A DNA stretch of 54,150 bases, from assembly GCF_017848645.1 (NCBI RefSeq), contig NZ_JAFEIF010000054.1, positions 1 through 54,150 on the forward strand. The letters run 5' to 3'. Position numbers and translations under genes: made by a program. The notes beneath the pieces were generated by a model, which ran no database searches, was not told where the DNA came from, and saw nothing but the letters and a program-made list of their open reading frames with translations. The stretch comes from Limnohabitans sp. Lineage in GTDB: Bacteria; Pseudomonadota; Gammaproteobacteria; Burkholderiales; Burkholderiaceae_C. Below are positions 27,604 through 35,996 of the stretch, piece by piece; position 1 is the first letter of the stretch, and every line of letters starts with the position of its first letter.

Positions 27604-29136
27604 ATGGCCCTGGCCACCATCCACAGCCGCGCCCTGGTGGGCCTGACCGCTCCGGCCGTCATGGTCGAGGTGCATCTGGCCAACGGCCTGCCCAGCTTCA
27701 CGCTGGTGGGGCTGGCCGATGTCGAAGTCAAGGAAGCGCGCGAGCGCGTGCGCTCGGCCCTGCAAAACAGCGGCCTGGACTTCCCACACAACCAGCGCAT
27801 CACCGTCAACCTGGCGCCAGCCGATTTGCCCAAGGATTCTGGACGGCTGGACTTGCCGATTGCGCTGGGCATCCTGGCGGCCAGCGGCCAGATCGATGCC
27901 AGCAAGCTGGCGGGTCACGAGTTCGCGGGCGAGTTGTCGCTGTCGGGCGAGTTGCGCCCGGTGCGCGGCGCGCTGGCCATGAGCCTGGTGCTGCGCCAGC
28001 AACATGTGCGCACCCGGCTGGTGTTGCCCCCGGGCAGCGCCGAAGAAGCGGCCCTGGTGCCCGATGCCGAAGTCTTTCGCGCCCAGCACCTGCTGGATGT
28101 GGTGCAACAGTTTTTGCCACCCTCGAGCGAACCCCCACCCGAACCCACCGACGGTTGGGCCCGCATGGCCGCCACCACGCCCAGCGCACCACCGCGCTAC
28201 GCCGACCTGGCCGACGTGAAAGGCCAGGCGGGCGTCAAGCGCGTGCTGGAGATCGCCGCCGCCGGGGGGCATTCGCTCTTGATGGTCGGCCCGCCGGGCT
28301 CGGGCAAGTCGATGCTGGCGCAGCGCTTTGTGGGTTTGCTGCCGCCCATGTCGATTGAGGACGCGCTGGAATCGGCAGCGGTGGCCAGCTTGGCCGGGCG
28401 CTTTGATCTGAGCCAATGGGCGCAGCGCCCCACAGGCCAGCCGCACCACTCGGCCAGTGCAGTGGCTTTGGTGGGCGGCGGCTCGCCCCCACGCCCTGGC
28501 GAAATTTCGCTGGCGCACCACGGCGTGCTGTTTCTGGACGAGTTGCCCGAGTTCCCCCGGGCCGCATTGGAGGCGCTGCGCGAGCCGCTGGAGACGGGCA
28601 GCATCACCATCGCTCGGGCCGCACGGCGGGCCGAATTTCCAGCGCGGTTTCAGTTGATCGCGGCCATGAACCCCTGCCCCTGCGGCTATCTGGGGAGCAG
28701 CACGCGGGCCTGCCGCTGCTCACCCGACCAGGTCAGCCGCTACCAAGGCAAGCTCAGTGGCCCCTTGCTCGACCGCATCGACCTGCACATCGAAGTGCCC
28801 AGCCTAGGTGCACAAGACCTGCTGAACGCGCCACCCGGCGAAAGCACCGAAGCCATCGCCGCCCGCAGCGGGGCCGCCCGCGAACGCGCCCTGGCCCGCC
28901 AGGGCTGCACCAACGCCGCGCTGCAAGGCCAGGCCATCGACCAGGAGTCGCGCCTGGAGGACAGCGCAACGGCCTTGCTGCAAAAAGCCGCCGCCAAACT
29001 CGGCTGGAGCGGGCGCAGCGTCCACCGCAGCCTCAAAGTCGCCCGCACCATCGCCGACCTGGCAGGCAGCGACACGATCGCGTCGGTGCATGTGGCCGAG
29101 GCCCTGCAGTACCGGCGGGTGCTGCAGGGGCAGTGA
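27604..29136 (+). CDS. ComM/YifB family Mg-chelatase-like AAA+ ATPase
   Basis: A 510-residue protein. The N-terminal ChlI domain (MALATIHSRALVGLTAPAVMVEVHLANGLPSFTLVGLADVEVKEARERVRSAL) is followed by an AAA+ core with Walker A GPPGSGKS and Walker B GVLFLDELPEF. A cysteine cluster follows (NPCPCGYLGSSTRACRCSPDQVSRY), then a C-terminal helical domain. ComM is a hexameric helicase promoting branch migration during natural transformation; the Mg-chelatase label is historical. The start is supported by GAGGACGAGAC. It is convergent with the SDR gene that follows. Confidence 0.93.
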   Translation: MALATIHSRALVGLTAPAVMVEVHLANGLPSFTLVGLADVEVKEARERVRSALQNSGLDFPHNQRITVNLAPADLPKDSGRLDLPIALGILAASGQIDASKLAGHEFAGELSLSGELRPVRGALAMSLVLRQQHVRTRLVLPPGSAEEAALVPDAEVFRAQHLLDVVQQFLPPSSEPPPEPTDGWARMAATTPSAPPRYADLADVKGQAGVKRVLEIAAAGGHSLLMVGPPGSGKSMLAQRFVGLLPPMSIEDALESAAVASLAGRFDLSQWAQRPTGQPHHSASAVALVGGGSPPRPGEISLAHHGVLFLDELPEFPRAALEALREPLETGSITIARAARRAEFPARFQLIAAMNPCPCGYLGSSTRACRCSPDQVSRYQGKLSGPLLDRIDLHIEVPSLGAQDLLNAPPGESTEAIAARSGAARERALARQGCTNAALQGQAIDQESRLEDSATALLQKAAAKLGWSGRSVHRSLKVARTIADLAGSDTIASVHVAEALQYRRVLQGQ

Positions 29137-29184
29137 GAGGGGGCTGCGCTGCAGGCCATTGGGATGCGCAACCCGCCAATCACC

Positions 29185-29955
29185 TCAGACCAAAGACAAA
29201 CCCCCATCCATCATCAGGGTGTGGCCCGTGACCAGCCCCGAGGCCGACGAGGCCAGGAACATCACCGCGTGCACGATGTCTTCTTCGGTGCCGGTGCGCT
29301 TGAGCGGAATACTTTGCGTCTTGGTGCGCACATAATCCGGGTTGGCAAACAAGTCCTGCGTCATGCCCGAGGGAATCGCCGTGGGGGCCACCGCGTTCAC
29401 ACGCACCAACGGTGCCCACTCCACCGCCAGCACCTTGGTCATGTGAGAGACGGCCGCTTTCTGAATGCCATAGGGCGTACCCTTGCCCGAGACCACCACC
29501 CCGTTGACGCTGCCGATGTTCACGATCGCGCCGCCCCGGCTGCGCATGGGCTCGCCAAAGACCTGGCAGCTGCGGTAAACACCGTTCAGATTCACGTCGG
29601 TCAGGGTCATCCAGGTCTCTTCGTCGCAACCCGCAAAGTCCGAGCGAATCTGCAAACCATGCGCATTGACCAGCACATCCAGGCCCGCCGTCTGCGCCAG
29701 CTCGGCCTGCACCGCCTGCAGTGAAGCACGGTCACGCACATCGGCCACGCGGTGTGTGATGCGCGGATCGTTCTCACCCGCTTGTATCGGGGACTGGTCC
29801 ACGCACCAGACCTGCGCGCCCAGCGAAGCAAAGCCCCGGCTGATGGCCGCGCCCAAAGTGCCACGCCCACCGGTCACCAGCACCTGCGTGCCCACCAAGT
29901 CACGGTAGGGAAACGCGTAATCACCCGAAGGCGCAAAGTTGCCCAAAGCCGCCAT
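29185..29955 (-). CDS. SDR family oxidoreductase
   Basis: A 256-residue short-chain dehydrogenase. Its cofactor motif is TGGRGTLG (residues 29-36), then LVNAHG, which replaces NNAG, and the catalytic segment NIGSVNGVVVSGKGTPYGIQKAAV with S, Y and K in place. The 28-residue N-terminal extension before the Rossmann fold is longer than usual. It starts 3 bp after the Bug-receptor stop and is the last gene of a PrpD, Bug, SDR operon, probably acting on a catabolic intermediate of the compound bound by the receptor. Confidence 0.87.
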   Translation of the reverse strand: MAALGNFAPSGDYAFPYRDLVGTQVLVTGGRGTLGAAISRGFASLGAQVWCVDQSPIQAGENDPRITHRVADVRDRASLQAVQAELAQTAGLDVLVNAHGLQIRSDFAGCDEETWMTLTDVNLNGVYRSCQVFGEPMRSRGGAIVNIGSVNGVVVSGKGTPYGIQKAAVSHMTKVLAVEWAPLVRVNAVAPTAIPSGMTQDLFANPDYVRTKTQSIPLKRTGTEEDIVHAVMFLASSASGLVTGHTLMMDGGLSLV

Positions 29956-29958
29956 GGC

Positions 29959-30936
29959 TCAGTCCACCGTGGCGCCAGAAATCTTCACACCCTCAGCCCA
30001 CAACTCGATCTGGCGGCCCACAAACTGGCGAAACTCATCTGGCTTGTTGCCCACCACGGTGCTGCCCAGCTCGTTCATCTTCTGCACCACGTCGGCTTGC
30101 TTGAGCGCATCGGCCAAGTCCGTGGCCAGTTTGTCGAGCACCGGCTTGGGCGTGCCCTTGGGCGCAAAGAAGCCGGCCCAAGGCGCGGCGTTGAAATTGG
30201 CAAAGCCTTGCTCGGCCACCGTTTTGTACTCAGGCGCACCGGGGGCGCGTTGAGGCGTGGTGATGGCGATCATCTTGAGCTTGCCCGCCTTCAGGTGCTG
30301 CTGCACGGCTGGCAAGCCGGTCACACCCACCATCAAAGTGCCGCCCAGCAAGTCGGTGATCATGGGCGTGCTGCCCCGGTAGGGGATGTGGGTCAGTTGC
30401 ACATTGGCCTTGGACTTCAGAATTTCCATGCCCAAGTGCGATGCCGTGCCGTTGCCGTCCGAGCCATAAGAGAGCTTGCCCGGCTCTTTTTTCAGCAGCG
30501 CGATCAACTCGGCCAGGTTGTTGGCCGGTACCTGGGGGTTGACCACAATCGCGTTCGGGTAGATCGTGGCCTGCGTCAGCGGCTCAAAGTCATTGAGCGG
30601 GTGGTAGGGCATCTTCTTGTACAAAGAGATGTTGATCGAGTGCGAGCCCGTCACGCCCAGCACGATGTTGTAGCCGTCCGGGGCCGACTTGGCCACCAGG
30701 TCCGAGCCCACGTTGCCACCAGCGCCCGCCTTGTTGTCGATGACCACAGGCTGGCCCCACTTGGTGCTGAGTTTTTCGGCCACCACACGGGCCGTGATGT
30801 CGGTGGCACCACCGGGTGGAAAAGGCACCACGATGCGCACCGGCTTGTTTGGGAAGTCGGTGGTTTGTGCGGCCACAGGGCCGCTCAGCCAGGCGGCGGC
30901 CAGTACAGCGGTCGTCACAAGGGTTTTCTTCAACAT
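29959..30936 (-). CDS. Bug-type tripartite tricarboxylate transporter receptor
   Basis: A 325-residue periplasmic binding protein. Signal peptide MLKKTLVTTAVLAAAWLSGPVAAQ is followed by the Bug hallmark FPNKPVRIVVPFPPGGATDITARVVAEKLSTKWGQPVVIDNKAGAGGNVGSD. It binds a carboxylate or amide ligand, passed to a membrane TctAB component, which is not in this window. The ATG at 30936, preceded by AGGAGA, overlaps the end of the prpD-like gene by 7 bp. Bug genes are greatly expanded in Burkholderiales. Confidence 0.92.
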   Translation of the reverse strand: MLKKTLVTTAVLAAAWLSGPVAAQTTDFPNKPVRIVVPFPPGGATDITARVVAEKLSTKWGQPVVIDNKAGAGGNVGSDLVAKSAPDGYNIVLGVTGSHSINISLYKKMPYHPLNDFEPLTQATIYPNAIVVNPQVPANNLAELIALLKKEPGKLSYGSDGNGTASHLGMEILKSKANVQLTHIPYRGSTPMITDLLGGTLMVGVTGLPAVQQHLKAGKLKMIAITTPQRAPGAPEYKTVAEQGFANFNAAPWAGFFAPKGTPKPVLDKLATDLADALKQADVVQKMNELGSTVVGNKPDEFRQFVGRQIELWAEGVKISGATVD

Positions 30937-32255
30937 GGTGTTTTCTCCTGGGGTGAATGCCAAAACGGAAAGGGACGGGCGTCAAGCGGGGCGTGCAGCA
31001 ACTGCGCGGCCCAATCAGCGGCCTGCGCGGCAGGCAGGCTGCCCTCGCAATAACTCAAAAATTTGTCCCGCAGCTCGGGCTCGGTGAAGGGCATTTGCGC
31101 ATCGCCGGGCACGGCCGTGATGACGTGTTCATGCCGGGTGCCGTCGCTGCAGTCGATCAACACCCGCGCACCGCGCTGTTGCTGCTGGGTCCACGGGGCA
31201 TCGACCTGCACCTGCACCTTGCCTTCCAGGGCGCGCAGCAAAGGGTCTTGAAACTGGGGCTCACGGTAGACCCAAGGATCAAGACGCCCCCAACGCAGCA
31301 TGGCGGCCAGGCCGAAGCTGAGGGAAAACTGCGCCTGCAAAGGCGTTTGGGGCGCACGGTTGCCGCAGTAAATGGTGGCCTCTTCGTAGACCTGCAACAC
31401 CACGCGATCGATCTTGCTCACCTCCAGAGACAACCGCAGGGCGTGGGCGGCCAAAGCACCGTAATGCACATGACGAACCGCCGCATAGGGTTTGAAATAG
31501 CCCTGCAGCAACTCGAACCCCTGTGATGCGTCAAAAGGCACTGGCGGTTTGCCCAGTCCGATCTGGGCGTATTCGGCCACCGCCCCAGCAGGCGCTGTAA
31601 TGCCACCGGCCACGGCCAGCGCAGCGCTTTGCCCCAGCTGAGCGGCGTGGCCCAAATAGGTATTGCGCGCGGTGGCCCCTGATCGCACGGGCAAATACAA
31701 GCTCATGGGCAATTGGCAAGCGGCCACCTGGACCGCATGCGCGATCTGCTCAGGGCTCAGGCCCAGCGCATGCGCCACCGCAGCAGCCGCACCCAAGGCG
31801 GGCCAGTTGCCATCGACGTGCATGCCTTTGTTGATGCGCAAGCTCGCCCCCATGCGGGCACCGACTTCGTAGCCCACCACCAAGCCATGCAGAAACTGGC
31901 CATAGGTCAGGCGCGAAGCCATTGGCAACAGCGCGGCCAAAGCCGCCACACCCGGACGGCCGTGGGCACCCGCATGGCCCTCGCAGGCCTCATCCCAACA
32001 GGCTGCCATGGCCAGCACCATGGCGGCATTGGCGGCCGACAGACCAACACCGGCATCCGGGGTGAAGCGAAAGCTGCCGGGGTCAGCGGCTGCAGCGCCT
32101 TGCGCCAAGCGCGTCACCGGCTCTGCGCGCAAGCCCGCCATGATGCAACCCAAGGTGTCCATCACCAACCAACGGGCACGGGTTTGCAACGCAGGTTCGG
32201 CATTCAAATCCAGCGTGTGCAAGCCCCTCAAAACACCAAGCAATTGAGCATCCAT
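30930..32255 (-). CDS. MmgE/PrpD family protein
   Basis: A 441-residue protein of the 2-methylcitrate dehydratase/iminodisuccinate epimerase fold. Supports are ALQTRARWLVMDTLGCIMAGL at the start, ACWDEACEGHAGAHGRPGVAALAALLPMA, GQFLHGLVVGYEVGARMGASL and KPYAAVRHVHYGALAAHALRL. Family members dehydrate methylcitrate or epimerise related acids. No other methylcitrate-cycle genes are here, so a different substrate is likely. It is the first gene of an operon with the Bug receptor and the SDR, divergent from an MFS permease. Confidence 0.87.
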   Translation of the reverse strand: MDAQLLGVLRGLHTLDLNAEPALQTRARWLVMDTLGCIMAGLRAEPVTRLAQGAAAADPGSFRFTPDAGVGLSAANAAMVLAMAACWDEACEGHAGAHGRPGVAALAALLPMASRLTYGQFLHGLVVGYEVGARMGASLRINKGMHVDGNWPALGAAAAVAHALGLSPEQIAHAVQVAACQLPMSLYLPVRSGATARNTYLGHAAQLGQSAALAVAGGITAPAGAVAEYAQIGLGKPPVPFDASQGFELLQGYFKPYAAVRHVHYGALAAHALRLSLEVSKIDRVVLQVYEEATIYCGNRAPQTPLQAQFSLSFGLAAMLRWGRLDPWVYREPQFQDPLLRALEGKVQVQVDAPWTQQQQRGARVLIDCSDGTRHEHVITAVPGDAQMPFTEPELRDKFLSYCEGSLPAAQAADWAAQLLHAPLDARPFPFWHSPQEKTPC

Positions 32256-32371
32256 ACCTTGTCCACTTTGCGCTCACTCTAAATGCGATCGAAGACGATC
32301 ACAGCACCCATGCGACAGTGTTGGGGGTCCCATGGCACGAAGATGAAAGCAAGACCCTGTGAACAGATCAC

Positions 32372-32377
32372 GATAAT
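32372..32377 (+). promoter_or_regulatory. GATAAT hexamer 6 bp before the MFS gene
   Basis: GATAAT, GAATCC, ATG at 32384; no Shine-Dalgarno and no good -35. Confidence 0.4.
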
Positions 32378-32383
32378 GAATCC

Positions 32384-33634
32384 ATGCGTTATTTCCCTCG
32401 TCAACACATGAAGACTTTAGGCTTGGGGCCCTTCAGCGTCTGGCTGTCCCTGCCCCAGCTGATCACCTGGGGCAGCGTTTTCTACACCTTCTCATTGCTC
32501 ATGACGCCCCTGGAGGCGGAGCTGGGCATGGGGCGGGCCGAGTCATCGCTGGCCTTCAGTCTGGCGCTGCTGGCCGAGGGGCTGATGGCTTACCGGGTGG
32601 GGCGCTGGATCGATGCGGGGCATGAGCGGCGGGTGATGACCTTGGGCTCTCTTTGGGTGGGCTTGGGGCTGCTGGGGCACAGCTTTGTGACGTCGGTGGC
32701 GGGCTTTTATGCCGCCTGGATCTGGCTGGGCCTGGGCATGGCGGCCACGCTGTACAACCCGGCGTTCGCCGTGGTCACACGGCGCTTTGCCCAGGACTTT
32801 CGGCGCGCCATCATCACGCTCACATTTTTAGGTGGCCTGGCCAGCACGGTGTTCATTCCGCTGTTTGCCTGGTGGATGGAGTTGTGGGGCTGGCGGCAAG
32901 CCCTGTGGGCGTTGGCTGGGCTACAGCTTTTGGTGTGCGCGCCTTTGCACGGCTGGCTGCTGCACGGGGCGCCGCGCCCCCACGCCAGCCACCCCGACCG
33001 CACACAACCCGAGCACGGCGCACCCGCCGACACGCACAACCCCGCCGTGCCCGTGCGCGAACACCTGCGACACGCGCCGTTTTGGCTGCTGGCCTTGTTC
33101 ATGGTGCTGACCATGTCGGTGACCTCGGCCCTGCCCGCGCACATGATCGCCTTGCTGCAAGAGTCGGGGCTGTCCCCCGCTTGGGTGCTGGCCATTCCAG
33201 CGGCCATTGGGGTGATTCAGGTGCTGGGGCGCTTGGTGCTGTTTGTGTTTGAGCGTTATTGGGATGTGCACGCCGCCAACCGCTGGATTCCGACCCTCAT
33301 CCCGGCGGGAATCGTGGCCTTGCTGATCGGTGGGCTCAGCCCCGTGGCCTCGCTGGTGTTTGTGCTGCTTTACGGCCTGGGCAATGGCATGAACACCATC
33401 GTCAAAGGCACGGCCATGGCGCAGTACGTGAGCCGCGCGCATGTGGGGCAACTCAATGGCCTGCTGGGTTTGCCGATTGCGCTGGCCCGTGCTGCCGCGC
33501 CTTTGACGCTGGGTCTGCTGTGGTCACCGCAACACGGCTACACCCTGGCGCTGTGGTGGCTGCTGGCGGCCAGTTTGCTGGGTACTGGGGCGCTGTGGGC
33601 CGCGCAGCGGTATGCCCTCAAGCCCAGGCACTGA
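32384..33634 (+). CDS. MFS transporter
   Basis: A 416-residue protein with twelve predicted membrane helices split by a long hydrophilic loop rich in Pro/His/Asp at about residues 200-230. The first half starts LGPFSVWLSLPQLITWGSVFYTFSLLMTPLEAELGMGRAESSLAFSLALLAEGLMAYRVGRWIDAGHERRVM, with the MFS motif A region VGRWIDAGHERR. It is divergent from the PrpD/Bug/SDR operon and may carry the same substrate or its product. The start follows the leaderless pattern; ATG 32408 is a possible alternative. Confidence 0.88.
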   Translation: MRYFPRQHMKTLGLGPFSVWLSLPQLITWGSVFYTFSLLMTPLEAELGMGRAESSLAFSLALLAEGLMAYRVGRWIDAGHERRVMTLGSLWVGLGLLGHSFVTSVAGFYAAWIWLGLGMAATLYNPAFAVVTRRFAQDFRRAIITLTFLGGLASTVFIPLFAWWMELWGWRQALWALAGLQLLVCAPLHGWLLHGAPRPHASHPDRTQPEHGAPADTHNPAVPVREHLRHAPFWLLALFMVLTMSVTSALPAHMIALLQESGLSPAWVLAIPAAIGVIQVLGRLVLFVFERYWDVHAANRWIPTLIPAGIVALLIGGLSPVASLVFVLLYGLGNGMNTIVKGTAMAQYVSRAHVGQLNGLLGLPIALARAAAPLTLGLLWSPQHGYTLALWWLLAASLLGTGALWAAQRYALKPRH

Positions 33635-33652
33635 GTCGGGTTCCATGTTCCC

Positions 33653-33676
33653 TTATATCTGGCTTGGCATATATAA
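33653..33676. promoter_or_regulatory. AT-rich inverted repeat upstream of the sulfurtransferase operon
   Basis: TTATAT (33653-33658) and ATATAA (33671-33676) with a 12-bp spacer, upstream of a promoter (TTCCCA at 33692-33697, 17 bp, CACAAT at 33715-33720). Similar AT-rich dyads are bound by sulfide-sensing ArsR-type repressors in other bacteria; that link is only a suggestion. Confidence 0.35.
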
Positions 33677-33759
33677 CCAACAAAAAAATCGTTCCCATGT
33701 CTGAGGGGCTTGGCCACAATCGCGCCATCTTCTGTTCATCCCCATCAGGAACGCCTCTC

Positions 33760-34710
33760 ATGAAACGCATCTCTGCCCTGGTTCTGGCCTTGTCGGCCAC
33801 CGCCTTCTCTGCTTCCGCTTTCGCCGCCCAGCCCTTGCTCAGCCCTGCCGAGCTGCAGGCCAAGCTGTCCGACGCCAACGTGCGCGTGGTCGACATCCGC
33901 GACCCCAAGTCGTATGCGGCCAACCACATCCCCGGCGCGGTCAATGCCCCTTATGGCACCTGGCGCGGCCCGGCCAACAACCCTGGCGAATTGCCCGCTC
34001 TGCCCAAGCTGACCACCCTGGTGCAAAGCCTGGGCCTGACCCCCAGCACCCATGCGGTGATTGTGTCCAGCGGCGCAGACGCCACCGACTTTGGGGCCTC
34101 GGCCCGGGTTTATTGGACCCTGAAAGTGCTGGGCCTCAAAGAGCTGTCGGTGCTCAATGGCGGCGTGAAGGCCTGGACCACCGCCGGTTTGCCGCAAAAC
34201 AACGAAGCCGTGAAAGTAGCCGCCAGCAGCTTCCAGCCGCAAATCGACAAGAGCCTGGTCGCCACCAAGGAAGAGCTGGTGGCCCGCGTGAAAGCCGGTG
34301 ACGCCGCCTTGATCGACGCCCGCCCGGCCGAATTCTTCAAGGGCGACACCCGCCATGTGGCCGCCAGCGTGCCCGGCACCTTGCAAGGCGCGGTGAACGT
34401 GGAACACAGCAAATGGTTTGCCCCCGGCAGCGCCACCTTTGTGAGCCCCGAGCAGGCCCAAAAAGTGGCGGCTGCCAGCCCGATCGACCCAGCCAAAGAA
34501 ACCGTGTCCTTTTGCAACACCGGCCACTGGGCCGCAACCAACTGGTTTGCCATGTCCGAAGTGCTGGGCCAGAAAAACGTGAAGCTCTATGCGGGCTCGA
34601 TGGTGGAGTGGTCCAAAGACGCCAGCGGCCTGCCCATGGCCAACGTGCCCAGCCGCCCCAAGCAACTCCTGATCGACACCAAGCTCTGGGCCGAGAAAAC
34701 CTTCAAGTAA
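33760..34710 (+). CDS. Periplasmic two-domain sulfurtransferase (rhodanese)
   Basis: A 316-residue protein with a signal peptide (MKRISALVLALSATAFSASAFA), then two rhodanese domains. The N-terminal domain (VRVVDIRDPKSYAANHIPGAVNAPYG) lacks the catalytic cysteine: the loop reads VIVSSGADATD. The C-terminal domain (ALIDARPAEFFKGD...VEHSKWF) has CNTGHWAATNW, a normal active-site loop with cysteine. It transfers sulfur from thiosulfate or another donor. It lies 9 bp before the thiosulfate-channel gene and probably works with it. AGGA precedes the start. Confidence 0.92.
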   Translation: MKRISALVLALSATAFSASAFAAQPLLSPAELQAKLSDANVRVVDIRDPKSYAANHIPGAVNAPYGTWRGPANNPGELPALPKLTTLVQSLGLTPSTHAVIVSSGADATDFGASARVYWTLKVLGLKELSVLNGGVKAWTTAGLPQNNEAVKVAASSFQPQIDKSLVATKEELVARVKAGDAALIDARPAEFFKGDTRHVAASVPGTLQGAVNVEHSKWFAPGSATFVSPEQAQKVAAASPIDPAKETVSFCNTGHWAATNWFAMSEVLGQKNVKLYAGSMVEWSKDASGLPMANVPSRPKQLLIDTKLWAEKTFK

Positions 34711-34719
34711 ATTCAGCTC

Positions 34720-35793
34720 ATGAAACGCCTTCCTTTGGCGGCCTTGCTGGCCGCCTTTTTCATCTTTTTGGCGCTGTCCGTGTCCATCCGCCAAGCCGTG
34801 CTGATGCTGGTGGGCGTGGGCATGGGTGCAGCTTTGGCGGCCGCCCGCTTTGGTTTCACCACCGGCTGGCGCCAGCTCATTGAGCAGCGCAACCCGCAAG
34901 GCGTGAGCGGCCAGGTGCTGCTGCTGGCACTGGCCAGCTTGGCAGCGCTGCCGCTGCTGGGCCAGTTTCCTGAACTGCACGCGGCCCTCGGGCCACCGAG
35001 CGTGAGCTTGCTGGTGGGCGCTTTTGTTTTCGGGCTGACCATGCAGATTGCCGACGGCTGCGGCTCGGGCAGTTTGTACAAGGCGGGCCTGGGCGTGCCG
35101 CTGAACATGGGCATCTTGCCGCTGTTCGCCTTGGGCAGCTTTTTGGGTTCGGTGCACCTGGACAGCTGGTTGTCACTGGGCCAAACGGCCCCGGTCAGTT
35201 TTTCTGCCGAATACGGCACGGGCGGCGCTTTGGCCTTGACGCTGACCCTGCTGGCCGCCGTGCTGGTGGCCGTGCGCCTGTGGGTGGGCGCGGGCCAAAG
35301 CTGGTTCGACAAACGCTGGGTCTGGGGCGCGGTGGTCCTCGCCGTGCTGGCGACTTTGAATTTGTTGCTGGCCGGGCAGCCTTGGGGCGTGGTCTATGGC
35401 TTTGGGCTGTGGGCGGCCAAGATCTCGGTGGCGCTGGGCGCATTTGACCCCGCAGGCAACGCGTTTTGGGGCCAGGCGGGCAACGCGCAGCGCCTGACAC
35501 AAACCGTGTTCATGGACGTGACCACCATCACCAACATCGGCATTCTGGGCGGTGCGCTGTGGGTCTCGGCCAAGTCCCCGGCCGCTAGCAAGCCGCTCAC
35601 TACACAACAATGGGTGATTGGCTTGGTGGCCGGTTTCGTCATGGGCTACAGCTCACGCCTGGCCTTTGGCTGCAACATCGGCGCCATGCTCAGCGGCATT
35701 TCCACCGGCAGCTTGCACGGCTGGCTGTGGGTGCCTTTGGCCTTTGCGGGCACGCTCATTGGCGTGCGCGTGCGCCGCCACTACCAGTTCTGA
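34720..35793 (+). CDS. YeeE/YedE (TsuA-like) thiosulfate/sulfur transport protein
   Basis: A 357-residue inner-membrane protein with about nine helices and two pseudo-repeats. Each carries the cysteine motif of the family: MQIADGCGSGSLYKAG in the first half and SSRLAFGCNIGAMLSGISTGSLHGW in the second. The structure of TsuA shows thiosulfate passed along these cysteines. The rhodanese upstream and a 55-residue protein downstream form an operon with it. Imported sulfur may be used for cysteine or, in this genome, act beside selenium uptake. Confidence 0.92.
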   Translation: MKRLPLAALLAAFFIFLALSVSIRQAVLMLVGVGMGAALAAARFGFTTGWRQLIEQRNPQGVSGQVLLLALASLAALPLLGQFPELHAALGPPSVSLLVGAFVFGLTMQIADGCGSGSLYKAGLGVPLNMGILPLFALGSFLGSVHLDSWLSLGQTAPVSFSAEYGTGGALALTLTLLAAVLVAVRLWVGAGQSWFDKRWVWGAVVLAVLATLNLLLAGQPWGVVYGFGLWAAKISVALGAFDPAGNAFWGQAGNAQRLTQTVFMDVTTITNIGILGGALWVSAKSPAASKPLTTQQWVIGLVAGFVMGYSSRLAFGCNIGAMLSGISTGSLHGWLWVPLAFAGTLIGVRVRRHYQF

Positions 35794-35803
35794 AGGAGGC
35801 CAC

Positions 35804-35971
35804 ATGAACACAACGCACAAACTGCAAGCGGTTTTCTGGCTGACGCTGGCCGCTTTTTTGGCTTGGGACTTTCAGGCCTCCGACCCGGTGGACCTGCGCA
35901 ATGAACCACCCCTGATCGCCGCAGGCTCGGGCCAGGCCAGCAGCGGGGGGCATTGCTCGATGGCGAAGTGA
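35804..35971 (+). CDS. Small 55-residue membrane-anchored or secreted protein
   Basis: An ATG preceded by a near-perfect AAGGAGG, 10 bp after the TsuA-like gene. The product has an N-terminal hydrophobic segment (LQAVFWLTLAAFLAWDF), then SDPVDLRNEPPLIAAGSGQASSGG and a C-terminal HCSMAK with a single cysteine. It is not recognised. The strong ribosome binding site and position suggest a real partner of the thiosulfate system, with a periplasmic tail carrying a cysteine. No homology is claimed. Confidence 0.6.
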   Translation: MNTTHKLQAVFWLTLAAFLAWDFQASDPVDLRNEPPLIAAGSGQASSGGHCSMAK

Positions 35972-35996
35972 TCACGCCCAATCGTTGGCAACGCCT

